Assembly: GCF_030272895.1 (NCBI RefSeq)
Contig: NZ_JALRNF010000013.1
Span: 62,001 to 126,000, forward strand
Length of the DNA stretch: 64,000 nt
Source of the DNA: Pseudomonas sp. BGr12
Lineage (GTDB): Bacteria > Pseudomonadota > Gammaproteobacteria > Pseudomonadales > Pseudomonadaceae
Direction of reading: 5' to 3'
Shown: one piece after another, positions 1 through 8,141 of the stretch
Numbering within the stretch: the first letter of the stretch is position 1
Layout of the letters: each line of letters starts with the position of its first letter
Notes under the pieces: model-generated
What the model saw: only the letters and a program-made list of their open reading frames with translations
What the model was told of the DNA's origin: nothing
Databases searched by the model: none
Made by a program: the position numbers and the translations under genes

Positions 1-168
1 GAACGGTCGTGCGCGGCTGGTGCGGTCGACCTGCGACAGTTCGAGCATGACGCGCTCGCAGTTGCCACGGTCGTAGGCGCGGTAGGCGTTGTTCAGATGA
101 TGGTCCATCGACCAGCGGGTGCAGCCGACGACACTGGTCGCCAGGGCTAGAACGATCAAGGCTCGCAT
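1..168 (-). CDS. Putative lipoprotein, N-terminal part only (runs off left edge)
   Basis: The minus strand reads ATG at 168 and stays open to the window edge, so only about 56 residues are visible and the C-terminus is missing. The protein begins MRALIVLALATSVVGC, a short signal peptide ending in a lipobox with Cys16, so it is probably a membrane-anchored lipoprotein. The next visible residues (WSMDHHLNNAYRAYDRGNC) could be the first helix of a tetratricopeptide-type repeat, but this is a guess from helical periodicity. A purine-rich GGAGATC lies just upstream of the start and supports it. Function unknown. Confidence 0.6.
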   Translation of the reverse strand, partial: MRALIVLALATSVVGCTRWSMDHHLNNAYRAYDRGNCERVMLELSQVDRTSRARPF

Positions 169-278
169 GGGGGGATCTCCTTTAATGAGCAGTGTATCGG
201 CGTTTGCTGGCAAATCTATAGGTGGGCCTGGTTCTGTGGTGGCTTGTGATGGTTTGTGAAGGCTTCCAGTTCTGGGGG

Positions 279-894
279 CTTATCCATTTGCCATGGCGGC
301 GCTGATTCACCTTTCCGCCCTTACGGCGGGCTACTTTGTCGTGGCAAAGTAGCCAAACCGTGCGTCCCTGCATACGGCCCTACGCTGCGCTTCGGGTCCC
401 TTCCCTCCGGCATTGCTCCCGCTGGGGCGCACCGACGGGCCGTCCCTGGCCCGACGGTGCTTGCAGGCCATCCATGGCCTGCACCCAGCTCCGCAATACC
501 TCCGCTCAGCCTCCTGAAGGGACGAATCGTGTCGTCTGGACTGACGATGTACGATCAGCAAAAGCAAAAGCAAAGAAGAACCATCGCTTCGCTCCGCTAT
601 TGCTCTTGCTTCTGAGCACGCGATATTCCAGGCGCCACCAATCGTCCCTTCAGGAGGCCGAGTGGAACCCTTGCGTAGTGGGGCGACGGCCATGGATGGC
701 CGGCGAGCGCCGCAGGGCCAGGGACGGCCCTTCGGCGCGCCCCCGCGGGAGCAAGGGTGGAAGGAGGGAACCCGAAGCGAAGCGTAGGGCCGGATGCAGG
801 GACAGGGCGTTTTTGGTTACTTTTGCCGCCAAGCAAAAGTGACCCGCCGTAAGGGCGGAAAGGTGAATCAGCGTCACCCTGGCAAATGGATAAA
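279..894. repeat. Long inverted-repeat element, copy 1
   Basis: Two arms of about 240 bp face each other (roughly 279-530 and 640-894) around a spacer of about 110 bp, so the single strand could fold into one long hairpin. Matching landmarks are the outer tip CTTATCCATTTG with its complement CAAATGGATAA, the small palindrome CCGCCCTTACGGCGG with its mirror CCGCCGTAAGGGCGG, and an inner CCTCCTGAAGGGACGA with its complement. Each arm also has its own hairpin (329-354 with a perfect 10-bp stem; about 815-842 with one G-T pair). Related elements lie at 27163-27932 and 57166-57908. ORFs here shift between copies and look spurious, except for a small outward-facing frame reported as a finding. No transposase is present. 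It fills most of the 169-1047 gap. Confidence 0.8.
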
Positions 895-1047
895 ACCACC
901 ACTCAACTGCCAACGTTCTACCCGCCCAACCGACTCGCGCCCCGTTCAAACGCCCCACGTCCCCTCGAGCAGGTAGTGCAAAGGAACAATGACTACAGCG
1001 AAATTCCAGAGTAGCCTTTCGCTGCGCTTCACTATAGGAGTCTGTGC

Positions 1048-2499
1048 ATGACCATCCGCCGTACCAAAATCGTCGCCACCCTTGGCCCCGCCAGCAACTC
1101 GCCGCAAGTCATCGAACAACTGATCCTTGCCGGCCTGGATGTCGCCCGCCTGAACTTCTCCCACGGCACCCCCGATGAGCACAAGGCCCGCGCCCGCCTG
1201 ATCCGCGAAATCGCGGCAAAACTGGGTCGCCACGTAGCACTGCTCGGCGACCTGCAAGGCCCGAAGATCCGTATCGCCAAATTCGCCAACAAGCGCATCG
1301 AACTCAAAGTCGGTGACCGCTTCACCTTCTCCACCGCCCACCCCCTGACCGAAGGCACCCAGGACATCGTCGGTATCGACTACCCGGACCTGGTCAAGGA
1401 CTGCGGCGTCGGTGACGAGCTGCTGCTCGACGACGGCCGCGTGGTCATGCGCGTAGAGACCGCCACCAGCGATTCCCTGCACTGCTCGGTCCTGATCGGC
1501 GGCCCGCTGTCCGACCACAAGGGCATCAACCGCAAAGGCGGCGGCCTGACCGCCCCGGCCCTGACCGAAAAAGACAAGGCCGACATCAAGCTGGCCGCGG
1601 AAATGGACCTGGACTACCTGGCTGTTTCGTTCCCGCGTGACGCCAGCGACATGGAATACGCCCGTCGCCTGCGCGACGAAGCCGGCGGCAGCGCCTGGCT
1701 GGTGGCCAAGATCGAACGCGCCGAAGCCGTGGCCGACGACGAGACCCTCGATGGCCTGATCGCCGCCAGTGACGCGGTGATGGTTGCCCGTGGCGACCTG
1801 GGCGTGGAAATCGGCGACGCCGAGCTGATCGCGATCCAGAAGAAAATCATCCAGCACGCCCGCCGCAACAACAAGGCCGTGATCGTCGCCACGCAGATGA
1901 TGGAATCGATGATCCAGAATCCGATGCCGACCCGCGCCGAAGTGTCCGACGTGGCCAACGCCGTGCTGGATAACACCGATGCGGTGATGCTCTCGGCCGA
2001 AAGTGCCGCCGGTGCCTACCCGATCGAAGCGGTCCAGGCCATGGCGCGCATCTGCCAGGGCGCTGAAAAGCACCCGACCAGCCAGAAGTCCAGCCACCGC
2101 CTGCACACCACCTTCGAGCGCTGCGACGAAAGCATCGCCCTGGCGGCCATGTACACCGCCAACCACTTCCCGGGCGTCAAGGCGATCATCGCCCTCACCG
2201 AAAGTGGCTACACCCCGCTGATCATGTCGCGCCTGCGCTCCTCGGTGCCGATCTTCGCCCTGTCGCCGCACCGCGCCACCCAGGCACGCGCCTCGATGTT
2301 CCGTGGCGTCTACCCGATTGCCTTCGACCCGGCTGCCCTGCCGCCGGAGAAAGTCAGCCAGGCCGCGGTCGACGAGCTGCTCAAGCGCGGCATGGTCGAG
2401 CCCGGTGATTGGGTGATCCTGACCAAAGGCGACAGCTACCACACCATCGGTGGCACCAACGGCATGAAGATCCTGCATGTCGGTGATTCGCTGGTCTGA
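1048..2499 (+). CDS. pykA: Pyruvate kinase (type II, 483 aa)
   Basis: Converts phosphoenolpyruvate and ADP to pyruvate and ATP, the last cytoplasmic step of the Entner-Doudoroff/lower glycolytic route. The N-terminus has the TKIVATLGPAS signature. The middle has the metal and substrate region KIERAEAV...VMVARGDLGVEIG, followed by ATQMMESMI and PTRAEVSDVANAV, all diagnostic for the family. The length of 483 aa fits the proteobacterial PykA type. The start at 1048 follows TAGGAG with good spacing. A factor-independent terminator shared with the convergent reductase gene lies directly downstream. The upstream 150 bp separates it from repeat element copy 1; I see no convincing HexR operator there. 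A 556-codon open frame on the opposite strand is a shadow of this gene. Confidence 0.97.
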   Translation: MTIRRTKIVATLGPASNSPQVIEQLILAGLDVARLNFSHGTPDEHKARARLIREIAAKLGRHVALLGDLQGPKIRIAKFANKRIELKVGDRFTFSTAHPLTEGTQDIVGIDYPDLVKDCGVGDELLLDDGRVVMRVETATSDSLHCSVLIGGPLSDHKGINRKGGGLTAPALTEKDKADIKLAAEMDLDYLAVSFPRDASDMEYARRLRDEAGGSAWLVAKIERAEAVADDETLDGLIAASDAVMVARGDLGVEIGDAELIAIQKKIIQHARRNNKAVIVATQMMESMIQNPMPTRAEVSDVANAVLDNTDAVMLSAESAAGAYPIEAVQAMARICQGAEKHPTSQKSSHRLHTTFERCDESIALAAMYTANHFPGVKAIIALTESGYTPLIMSRLRSSVPIFALSPHRATQARASMFRGVYPIAFDPAALPPEKVSQAAVDELLKRGMVEPGDWVILTKGDSYHTIGGTNGMKILHVGDSLV

Positions 2500-2513
2500 T
2501 ACCTTCCGGCGAT

Positions 2514-2546
2514 GAAAAAACCGCAGCCCTGGCTGCGGTTTTTTTA
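2514..2546. terminator. Bidirectional factor-independent terminator
   Basis: A GC-rich stem CCGCAGCC/GGCTGCGG is flanked by A6 on the left and T7 on the right, so it works as a terminator in both directions. It sits between the convergent ends of pykA and the ferredoxin reductase gene. Confidence 0.9.
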
Positions 2547-3482
2547 TGCGTGCTCCGTGAAGACATCGGCGTACAGCTGGTTGCGCGGCAGCCCGGCGAG
2601 GAACAGCCGACGGCAAAACTGCTCGACGCTGGCCGGTGAGCCACAGGCCAGTGCAACCGTCTGCCGCGATGACAAGCGCAAGGCCGCCAGGGCCTGGGGC
2701 AACTGCGCCGGGGTCAGCAATTCGACCGAAAGTCGCGGATGGCTCTCAGCCAGCGCTTTCAGGGCCTGGGCCTGGTAATGCTCGCCGCTGTCGTGGGCCA
2801 GGTGCAGCAGGCGAATTTCTCCCCGATGCTGCTGGCGCAGGGCTTCGCGCAGGATACCCCACAACGGCGCCAGGCCCGTGCCCGCCGCCAGTAACCAGAG
2901 CGGACGCTCCTGCCACTCGGCGTCGTAGTGCAAGGCACCGCCGCGCAACTCGCCCAGGCGCAAGGTATCGCCCAGCCGCAGCTGGCGCGCCGCATCACAG
3001 AAGGCCCCGGCTCGGCGGCAATCGAGGTGAAACTCCAGAAAACGGTCCTCGGCGGGCAGGCTCGCCAGCGAATAGGGCCGCGCCACACCGCTGGCACTCC
3101 ACAGCACCAGGTGCTGGCCGGCCTGGTAGCGCAGCGCGCGCTCAGGCGCCAGGCGCAGGCGCAGCACCGCCGGGCTCAACCAGTCAAGCCCGACCACGCT
3201 GGCGCCGATGCCATCCTGCAGGGGATCGAACAGGGCAACCTGCAGGTCCTCCTCGATGCTGCACTGGCACGACAGCCGCCAACCGGACTGGCGCTGTGCC
3301 TCACTCAAGGCATCGGGCCGGGCATCCTGCGGCTGTCCCTTCAGGCAGCGCACCAGGCAAGCGTGGCAGCTACCGGCACGGCAGCTGTAGGGCACGGCCA
3401 GGCCTGCCGCGTTCAAGGCATCGAGCAGGTTGCAGCCCGGCAACACCGCCCACTGCCGCTCACCCACCTGCAATTCAGGCAT
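2544..3482 (-). CDS. 2Fe-2S ferredoxin / FAD-NAD(P)-binding oxidoreductase
   Basis: A one-piece electron-transfer protein of 312 aa. The N-terminal 90 residues are a plant-type 2Fe-2S ferredoxin with the cluster motif CRAGSCHAC and a fourth cysteine in LSCQC. A ferredoxin-NADP-reductase-like FAD domain follows (flavin motif RPYSLASLP), then a C-terminal NAD-binding domain (LLAAGTGLAPLWGIL...; ACGSP near the end). This arrangement resembles CDP-6-deoxyglucose reductase and ring-hydroxylating oxygenase reductases; the physiological partner is unknown. GTG and ATG starts lie back to back; I chose ATG at 3482, seven bases after GGGGAG. It is transcribed towards pykA and divergently from fumarase. 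Confidence 0.88.
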   Translation of the reverse strand: MPELQVGERQWAVLPGCNLLDALNAAGLAVPYSCRAGSCHACLVRCLKGQPQDARPDALSEAQRQSGWRLSCQCSIEEDLQVALFDPLQDGIGASVVGLDWLSPAVLRLRLAPERALRYQAGQHLVLWSASGVARPYSLASLPAEDRFLEFHLDCRRAGAFCDAARQLRLGDTLRLGELRGGALHYDAEWQERPLWLLAAGTGLAPLWGILREALRQQHRGEIRLLHLAHDSGEHYQAQALKALAESHPRLSVELLTPAQLPQALAALRLSSRQTVALACGSPASVEQFCRRLFLAGLPRNQLYADVFTEHA

Positions 3483-3733
3483 CACTGCGCTCCCCGGCTT
3501 TCAGACGGTCATATTTGCACAAACAGCCCTACGCAAGAACAGTGCCGACCCGCTGCCGACCTTCGTTAGACCACTGACGCGTGTACCCGGGGCCGATGCA
3601 CGCTATACTGCCGCGCCTTTTTTGTGCCGCCGGCCCGTCCGACGGTGCGCCGTGAAAGGTCGTTTCGACACCTCGGCCTGTCCGCGTCGGAATACCTTAT
3701 TGAATGTTCCCGTCTTTAAGAGGAGCGCGCTGC

Positions 3734-5257
3734 ATGACCGTGATCAAGCAAGACGACCTGATTCAGAGCGTTGCCGACGCCCTGCAGTTCATTTCGTACT
3801 ACCACCCCGTGGATTTCATCCAGGCCATGCACGAGGCCTACCTGCGTGAAGAGTCGCCTGCTGCCCGCGACTCCATCGCCCAGATCCTGATCAACTCGCG
3901 CATGTGCGCCACCGGCCACCGCCCGATCTGCCAGGACACCGGTATCGTCACCGTGTTCGTACGCGTCGGCATGGACGTGCGCTGGGATGGCGCGACCATG
4001 AGCCTGGACGACATGATCAACGAAGGCGTGCGCCGCGCCTACAACCTGCCGGAGAACGTCCTGCGTGCATCCATCCTTGCCGACCCGGCAGGCGCGCGCA
4101 AGAACACCAAGGACAACACCCCTGCGGTCATCCACTACTCCATCGTCCCGGGCAACACCGTGGAAGTGGACGTGGCGGCCAAGGGCGGCGGCTCCGAGAA
4201 CAAGTCGAAAATGGCCATGCTCAACCCGTCCGACTCGATCGTCGACTGGGTGCTGAAGACCGTTCCGACCATGGGTGCCGGCTGGTGCCCACCGGGCATG
4301 CTCGGCATCGGCATCGGCGGTACCGCCGAGAAAGCCGCGGTCATGGCCAAGGAAGTGTTGATGGAATCCATCGACATCCACGAGCTCAAGGCCCGTGGCC
4401 CGCAGAACCGCATCGAAGAGATCCGCCTGGAGCTGTTCGAGAAGGTCAACCAGCTGGGTATCGGTGCCCAGGGCCTGGGCGGCCTGACCACCGTGCTCGA
4501 CGTCAAGATCATGGACTACCCGACCCACGCCGCCTCGCTGCCGGTGTGCATGATCCCCAACTGCGCCGCCACCCGTCACGCCCACTTCGTGCTCGACGGT
4601 TCGGGTCCTGCCGACCTGGAAGCGCCATCGCTGGACGCCTACCCGGAAATCGTCTGGGAAGCCGGCCCGTCGGCCCGCCGCGTCGACCTCGACACCCTGA
4701 CCCCGGAAGACGTACAGAGCTGGAAACCGGGCGAGACCATCCTGCTCAACGGCAAGATGCTGACCGGCCGCGACGCTGCGCACAAGCGCATGGTCGAAAT
4801 GCTCAACAAGGGCGAAGAACTGCCGGTCGACCTCAAGGGTCGCTTCATCTACTACGTCGGCCCGGTTGATCCGGTAGGCGACGAAGTGGTGGGCCCGGCC
4901 GGTCCGACCACCGCTACGCGGATGGACAAGTTCACCCGTCAGATCCTCGAGCAGACCGGCCTGCTGGGCATGATCGGCAAGTCCGAGCGCGGCCCGACCG
5001 CCATCGACGCGATCAAGGACAACAAGGCCGTGTACCTGATGGCCGTCGGCGGCGCCGCCTACCTGGTGGCCCAGGCGATCAAGAAGTCCAAGGTCCTGGC
5101 CTTTGCCGAACTGGGCATGGAAGCGATCTACGAGTTCGAGGTCAAGGACATGCCGGTGACCGTTGCGGTCGACAGCAAGGGTGAGTCGGTCCACATCACA
5201 GGTCCCGCGATCTGGCAGAGCAAGATCGCCGAGAGCCTGGCGGTGGAAGTGAAGTAA
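3734..5257 (+). CDS. fumA: Fumarate hydratase, class I (4Fe-4S type)
   Basis: Interconverts fumarate and malate in the TCA cycle. It belongs to the oxygen-sensitive, iron-sulfur class I family, not the FumC type. The N-terminal domain shows CATGHRPICQDTGI, KGGGSENKSKM and GIGIGGTAEKA, and the cluster-ligand region CMIPNCAATRHAHF is present. The C-terminal swivelling domain carries GPTTATRMDKF and VGGAAYL. Length 507 aa matches the single-subunit fused alpha/beta form. An upstream in-frame ATG gives a longer frame, but the start at 3734 has AAGAGGAG eight bases ahead and is preferred. The gene is monocistronic, with a terminator at 5281. I use fumA by analogy with the P. aeruginosa locus. Confidence 0.95.
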   Translation: MTVIKQDDLIQSVADALQFISYYHPVDFIQAMHEAYLREESPAARDSIAQILINSRMCATGHRPICQDTGIVTVFVRVGMDVRWDGATMSLDDMINEGVRRAYNLPENVLRASILADPAGARKNTKDNTPAVIHYSIVPGNTVEVDVAAKGGGSENKSKMAMLNPSDSIVDWVLKTVPTMGAGWCPPGMLGIGIGGTAEKAAVMAKEVLMESIDIHELKARGPQNRIEEIRLELFEKVNQLGIGAQGLGGLTTVLDVKIMDYPTHAASLPVCMIPNCAATRHAHFVLDGSGPADLEAPSLDAYPEIVWEAGPSARRVDLDTLTPEDVQSWKPGETILLNGKMLTGRDAAHKRMVEMLNKGEELPVDLKGRFIYYVGPVDPVGDEVVGPAGPTTATRMDKFTRQILEQTGLLGMIGKSERGPTAIDAIKDNKAVYLMAVGGAAYLVAQAIKKSKVLAFAELGMEAIYEFEVKDMPVTVAVDSKGESVHITGPAIWQSKIAESLAVEVK

Positions 5258-5280
5258 GCCCCAAGGGTTTGCTGATCTGA

Positions 5281-5319
5281 AAAAGCGGCAGGGGGTCATT
5301 CCCCTGCCGCTTTTTTATT
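5281..5319 (+). terminator. Factor-independent terminator after fumarase
   Basis: A 12-bp stem AGCGGCAGGGGG/TCCCCTGCCGCT with a TCAT-type loop is followed by T6. It lies 24 bases after the fumarase stop. The A-rich left side could also serve minus-strand transcription from the PfpI-type gene. Confidence 0.9.
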
Positions 5320-5335
5320 GCCTGTATGGGCCTCT

Positions 5336-5389
5336 TCGCGGGGCAAGCCCGCTCCTACAGATTCCGTAGGAGCGGGCTTGCCCCGCGAT
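5336..5389. repeat. REP pair (REPIN), GCGGGGCAAGCCCGC family
   Basis: Two REP sequences in inverted orientation, TCGCGGGGCAAGCCCGCTCC and its complement, are separated by a short TACAGATTCCGTA joint, so the whole forms one long hairpin. Located between convergent fumarase and PfpI-type genes. Confidence 0.9.
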
Positions 5390-5404
5390 TAACCCCACCG
5401 TCGA

Positions 5405-5986
5405 TCACAAGGTGATACGGGTCCCCAACAACTGCAGGAAACCCGCCAGCCACTTCGGATGTGCCGGCCAGGCCGGTGCCGTCACCAGATTGCCCTGCAC
5501 ATGCGCCTGATCGACGCCAATCTCGACAAACTGCCCGCCGGCCAGCCGTACTTCCGGTGCACAGGCCGGATAGGCACTGCACTCACGCCCCTCCAACACA
5601 CCGGCCGCCGCCAGCAACTGGGCGCCGTGGCACACCGCTGCAATGGGCTTGCCCGCCTTGTCGATCGCCTTCACCAATGCCAGCACCTGCTCGTTCAGGC
5701 GCAAATACTCCGGTGCCCGTCCACCGGGGATCAGTAACGCGTCGTAGCCTTCGGCCTTGACCTGGTCGAAGTCGAAGTTCAAGGCGAAGTTGTGCCCGGG
5801 TTTTTCACTGTAGGTCTGGTCGCCTTCGAAATCGTGGATCGCCGTGCGCACCGTCTGCCCCGCGCGCTTGCCCGGACACACCGCATGCACGGTGTGCCCG
5901 ACCATCTGCAAGGCCTGGAACGGCACCATCACTTCGTAGTCTTCAACGTAGTCGCCCACCAGCATCAGAATTTTCTTCGCAGCCAT
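5405..5986 (-). CDS. DJ-1/PfpI family protein
   Basis: A 193-aa cytoplasmic protein of the DJ-1/PfpI glutamine-amidotransferase-like fold. It starts [20 protein letters not shown], the usual first strand with the conserved acidic residue. The nucleophile elbow [15 protein letters not shown] carries the catalytic Cys-His pair, and [13 protein letters not shown] follows as in PfpI/YhbO-type members. Family members act as deglycases, proteases or stress proteins; the exact activity cannot be told. I chose ATG at 5986 because AAGGAG lies eight bases before it; an upstream in-frame start adds 14 unlikely residues. Confidence 0.85.
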   Translation of the reverse strand: MAAKKILMLVGDYVEDYEVMVPFQALQMVGHTVHAVCPGKRAGQTVRTAIHDFEGDQTYSEKPGHNFALNFDFDQVKAEGYDALLIPGGRAPEYLRLNEQVLALVKAIDKAGKPIAAVCHGAQLLAAAGVLEGRECSAYPACAPEVRLAGGQFVEIGVDQAHVQGNLVTAPAWPAHPKWLAGFLQLLGTRITL

Positions 5987-6058
5987 GCCCTCAACTCCTT
6001 CAGGTGTATGGAAAGACACAGGACACAATAGCCCGCTCCCACAGGCAGCCCGGCAACT

Positions 6059-7216
6059 TCAGTCGCGGCGATCGATCAGGTTGACCACCAGGCGGTCCAG
6101 CCAGCCCCACAAGCGCTGTTGCACCCGCTTCCACAACGGCCGGGCATGCCAACGCTCAAGATCGATGCTCAGGCTCTGGGCGAAATCGCGCTCGAAACTG
6201 GCCGCCACGGCAGCGGTGAGCGGTGGGTCCAGCGCCTCAAGGTTGGCTTCGAGGTTGAAACGCAGGTTCCAGTGGTCGAAGTTGCACGAGCCGATGCTCA
6301 CCCAGTCATCGACCAGCACCATTTTCAGGTGCAGGAAGCACGGCTGGTACTCGTAGATCTTCACCCCGGCACGCAACAGCCGCGGGTAATAACGATGGCC
6401 GGCGTAACGCACGGAAGGATGGTCGGTACGCGGCCCGGTCAACAACAGGCGCACATCGATACCGTGGTGGGCAGCCCGGCGCAGGGCGCGGCGGACCTTC
6501 CAGGTCGGCAGGAAATACGGCGTCGCCAGCCAGATCCGGCGCTGGCCGCTGTTCATCGCCCGCACCAGCGATTGCAGGATATCCCGATGCTGGCGGGCGT
6601 CGGCATAGGCAACCCGGCCCATGCCCTGGCCGCTGTCCGGCACATGGGGCAAGCGCGGTAAGCCGAAGTGCGTGGGCGGGCGCCAGGCGGTACGGCGCAG
6701 GTTGGCCCGCCACTGGCGATCGAACAGCATCTGCCAGTCGGCCACCAGTGGCCCCTGCATCTGCACCATCACCTCGTGCCACTCACTGACGTCCTTGTCC
6801 GGTTCCCAGAACTGATCGGTGACCCCGGTGCCACCGACCACCGCCCAGGACTGGTCGACCAGCAACAACTTGCGGTGGTCGCGGTACAGGTTGCGAAAAC
6901 CCCGGCGCCAGCGCAGACGGTTATACCAACGCAGTTCGACGCCGGCGGCGGTCAGGCGTTGGCGCAGGCTCAGGGTAAAGGCCAGCGCGCCATAGTCATC
7001 GAACAGGCAGCGCACCTGCACACCACGCCCGGCCGCCTGGACCAGGGCCTGGACCAGGGCCTCGGCGCAGGCCCCCGCCTCCACCAGGTACAACTCAAGG
7101 TCGACTTGCTGCTCGGCCCGCACGATGGCGGTGAGCATGCGCGGGAAAAACTCGGGGCCGTCGATCAATAATTCGAACCGGTTGCCATCACGCCAGGGGA
7201 AAACCGGTCCGGCCAT
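6059..7216 (-). CDS. Phospholipase D-family cardiolipin synthase (ClsB-like)
   Basis: A 385-aa protein with two HKD motifs of the phospholipase D superfamily: HxKxxxxD at about residues 114-121 (HRKLLLVD, followed by GGTGVTDQFW) and at about 296-303 (HLKMVLVD, followed by GSCNFDHWN). Two motifs with no N-terminal membrane helices fit ClsB-type cardiolipin synthases, which join phosphatidyl groups at the inner membrane, better than ClsA. It is the last gene of a tight minus-strand group; its ATG begins one base after the TGA of the yceI-like gene, so translation is probably coupled. Substrate is inferred from family only. Confidence 0.88.
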   Translation of the reverse strand: MAGPVFPWRDGNRFELLIDGPEFFPRMLTAIVRAEQQVDLELYLVEAGACAEALVQALVQAAGRGVQVRCLFDDYGALAFTLSLRQRLTAAGVELRWYNRLRWRRGFRNLYRDHRKLLLVDQSWAVVGGTGVTDQFWEPDKDVSEWHEVMVQMQGPLVADWQMLFDRQWRANLRRTAWRPPTHFGLPRLPHVPDSGQGMGRVAYADARQHRDILQSLVRAMNSGQRRIWLATPYFLPTWKVRRALRRAAHHGIDVRLLLTGPRTDHPSVRYAGHRYYPRLLRAGVKIYEYQPCFLHLKMVLVDDWVSIGSCNFDHWNLRFNLEANLEALDPPLTAAVAASFERDFAQSLSIDLERWHARPLWKRVQQRLWGWLDRLVVNLIDRRD

Positions 7217-7217
7217 G

Positions 7218-7799
7218 TCAACGCGCCGTGAAGATCAGCACCGCACTCACCGGCACCGCAGGGCTGATGGATTTGAGCCCGGCCATCTTGCGCAAGGTGG
7301 ACAAGCCCGGCACCAGGTCGAAGTGTTCGGCGCGCAGTACCAGCGGTTCCAGGGTCACCACCTGGAAGCGCCGTTCATCCAGGCGGGTCGCCAGCAACAG
7401 GGCGTCATAGTTGTGCTCCTTGCCATGCAGGGTGACCGTCAGCGGCAGGCGCAACTCCACCTGGGCACCGTTGGCCAGGTCGTTGATCGGCCGCAGGTCA
7501 ATCAGGGCGTTGACCTTGGCTTCCGGGAATTTGGCAAACTCGAACAGCTCCTTGCGCATGCGTTCATCACGCAGCGGCACGCCGCTGCTGTTGGAGTCCA
7601 TCTCGATCTGCAGTTCGGCCGCGCCCTTGCGATCGACCTTGCCATGCAGCACCAGGAAACGATGAACTTCGGCGGTGTCGCCATTTTTGCTGGAAATGAA
7701 GGACAGGCGCGACGATTCGCCATCCAGATGCCAGTTGGCCTGGGCGGAGAGGCTCACGAAGGCGAGCACGGCGAGTAGCAATCGGGGCAAGGAAAACAT
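7218..7799 (-). CDS. YceI family periplasmic protein
   Basis: A 193-aa protein with a clear signal peptide (MFSLPRLLLAVLAFVSLSAQA) followed by NWHLDGESSRLSFISSKNGD, the start of the YceI lipocalin-like beta-barrel. Later segments (GVPLRDERMRKELFEFAKFPEA; LPLTVTLHGKEHNYDALLLATR) match the family pattern. YceI proteins bind isoprenoid-type lipids such as polyprenols. I chose the start at 7799 because the signal peptide begins there; an upstream in-frame start would add nine residues. The gene ends one base before the cardiolipin synthase start, which suggests a shared envelope-lipid operon. Confidence 0.87.
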   Translation of the reverse strand: MFSLPRLLLAVLAFVSLSAQANWHLDGESSRLSFISSKNGDTAEVHRFLVLHGKVDRKGAAELQIEMDSNSSGVPLRDERMRKELFEFAKFPEAKVNALIDLRPINDLANGAQVELRLPLTVTLHGKEHNYDALLLATRLDERRFQVVTLEPLVLRAEHFDLVPGLSTLRKMAGLKSISPAVPVSAVLIFTAR

Positions 7800-7844
7800 G
7801 TCAAATCCTGAAACACAGAAGCCCACAACCTTACCCGGCTGCCC

Positions 7845-8141
7845 TCACGGCAGCAAGCCGCAGCCCTCGCGCACGCCGCGCCAGGCGGCACGACGCTCCA
7901 CCCCGAGGCCAACGGCGCTGACCTGGCGGGCCGCCGTGTCCTCCTCCAGGCGGCTCAGGGGCAGGTACTGGCGCACGTAGCCCTGGCAATAGGGCCTGTC
8001 AAAACCCATGACAAACCGGCAGGAACAATATTCCTTGGCCGAGTAGGCACTGAGGATGCCGGGAAAATCCGCCAGGGCCTGGCGCTCATACCAGCCCCAG
8101 CTCCCACCCAACAGCACCAGCACCACGAGCACCCGCTTCAT
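7845..8141 (-). CDS. Small exported or membrane-anchored protein, unknown function
   Basis: A 98-aa protein that I do not recognise. It begins with a hydrophobic segment (MKRVLVVLVLLGGSWGWY) that is a signal anchor or signal peptide. The mature part has four cysteines, in YCSCRF, PYCQGY and EGCGLLP, suggesting a disulfide-bonded periplasmic domain. The start overlaps the stop of the upstream serine hydrolase as ATGA (8138-8141), strong evidence that it is translated and coupled to that gene. The yceI-like gene follows after 45 bases. It may be a partner of the serine hydrolase, but this is inferred only from the overlap. Confidence 0.72.
   Translation of the reverse strand: MKRVLVVLVLLGGSWGWYERQALADFPGILSAYSAKEYCSCRFVMGFDRPYCQGYVRQYLPLSRLEEDTAARQVSAVGLGVERRAAWRGVREGCGLLP

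Noticed and set aside
256..902. Several 100-170 codon frames in repeat element copy 1 (also in copies 2 and 3)
   Set aside because: The frames follow the palindromes, start and end at different points in each copy and have low-complexity Arg/Pro/Ala composition. Only the short outward-facing frame is kept across arms, and it is reported as a finding.
904..1047. HexR operator (TTGT-N7/8-ACAA) before pykA
   Set aside because: No sequence matching the pattern within the 150 bp upstream of the start.
946..2616. 556-codon open frame on the minus strand over pykA
   Set aside because: It mirrors pykA exactly; high GC with strong third-position bias produces long antisense frames. No ribosome site and no recognisable protein.
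3600..3612. TATACT at 3604 as -10 box of fumarase
   Set aside because: The hexamer is good but no acceptable -35 hexamer lies 16-18 bases upstream, so the promoter is not supported.
5797..5804. TTTTTCAC inside the PfpI-type gene as a further ColR box
   Set aside because: Only the core matches, the preceding positions do not, and it lies within a coding sequence.
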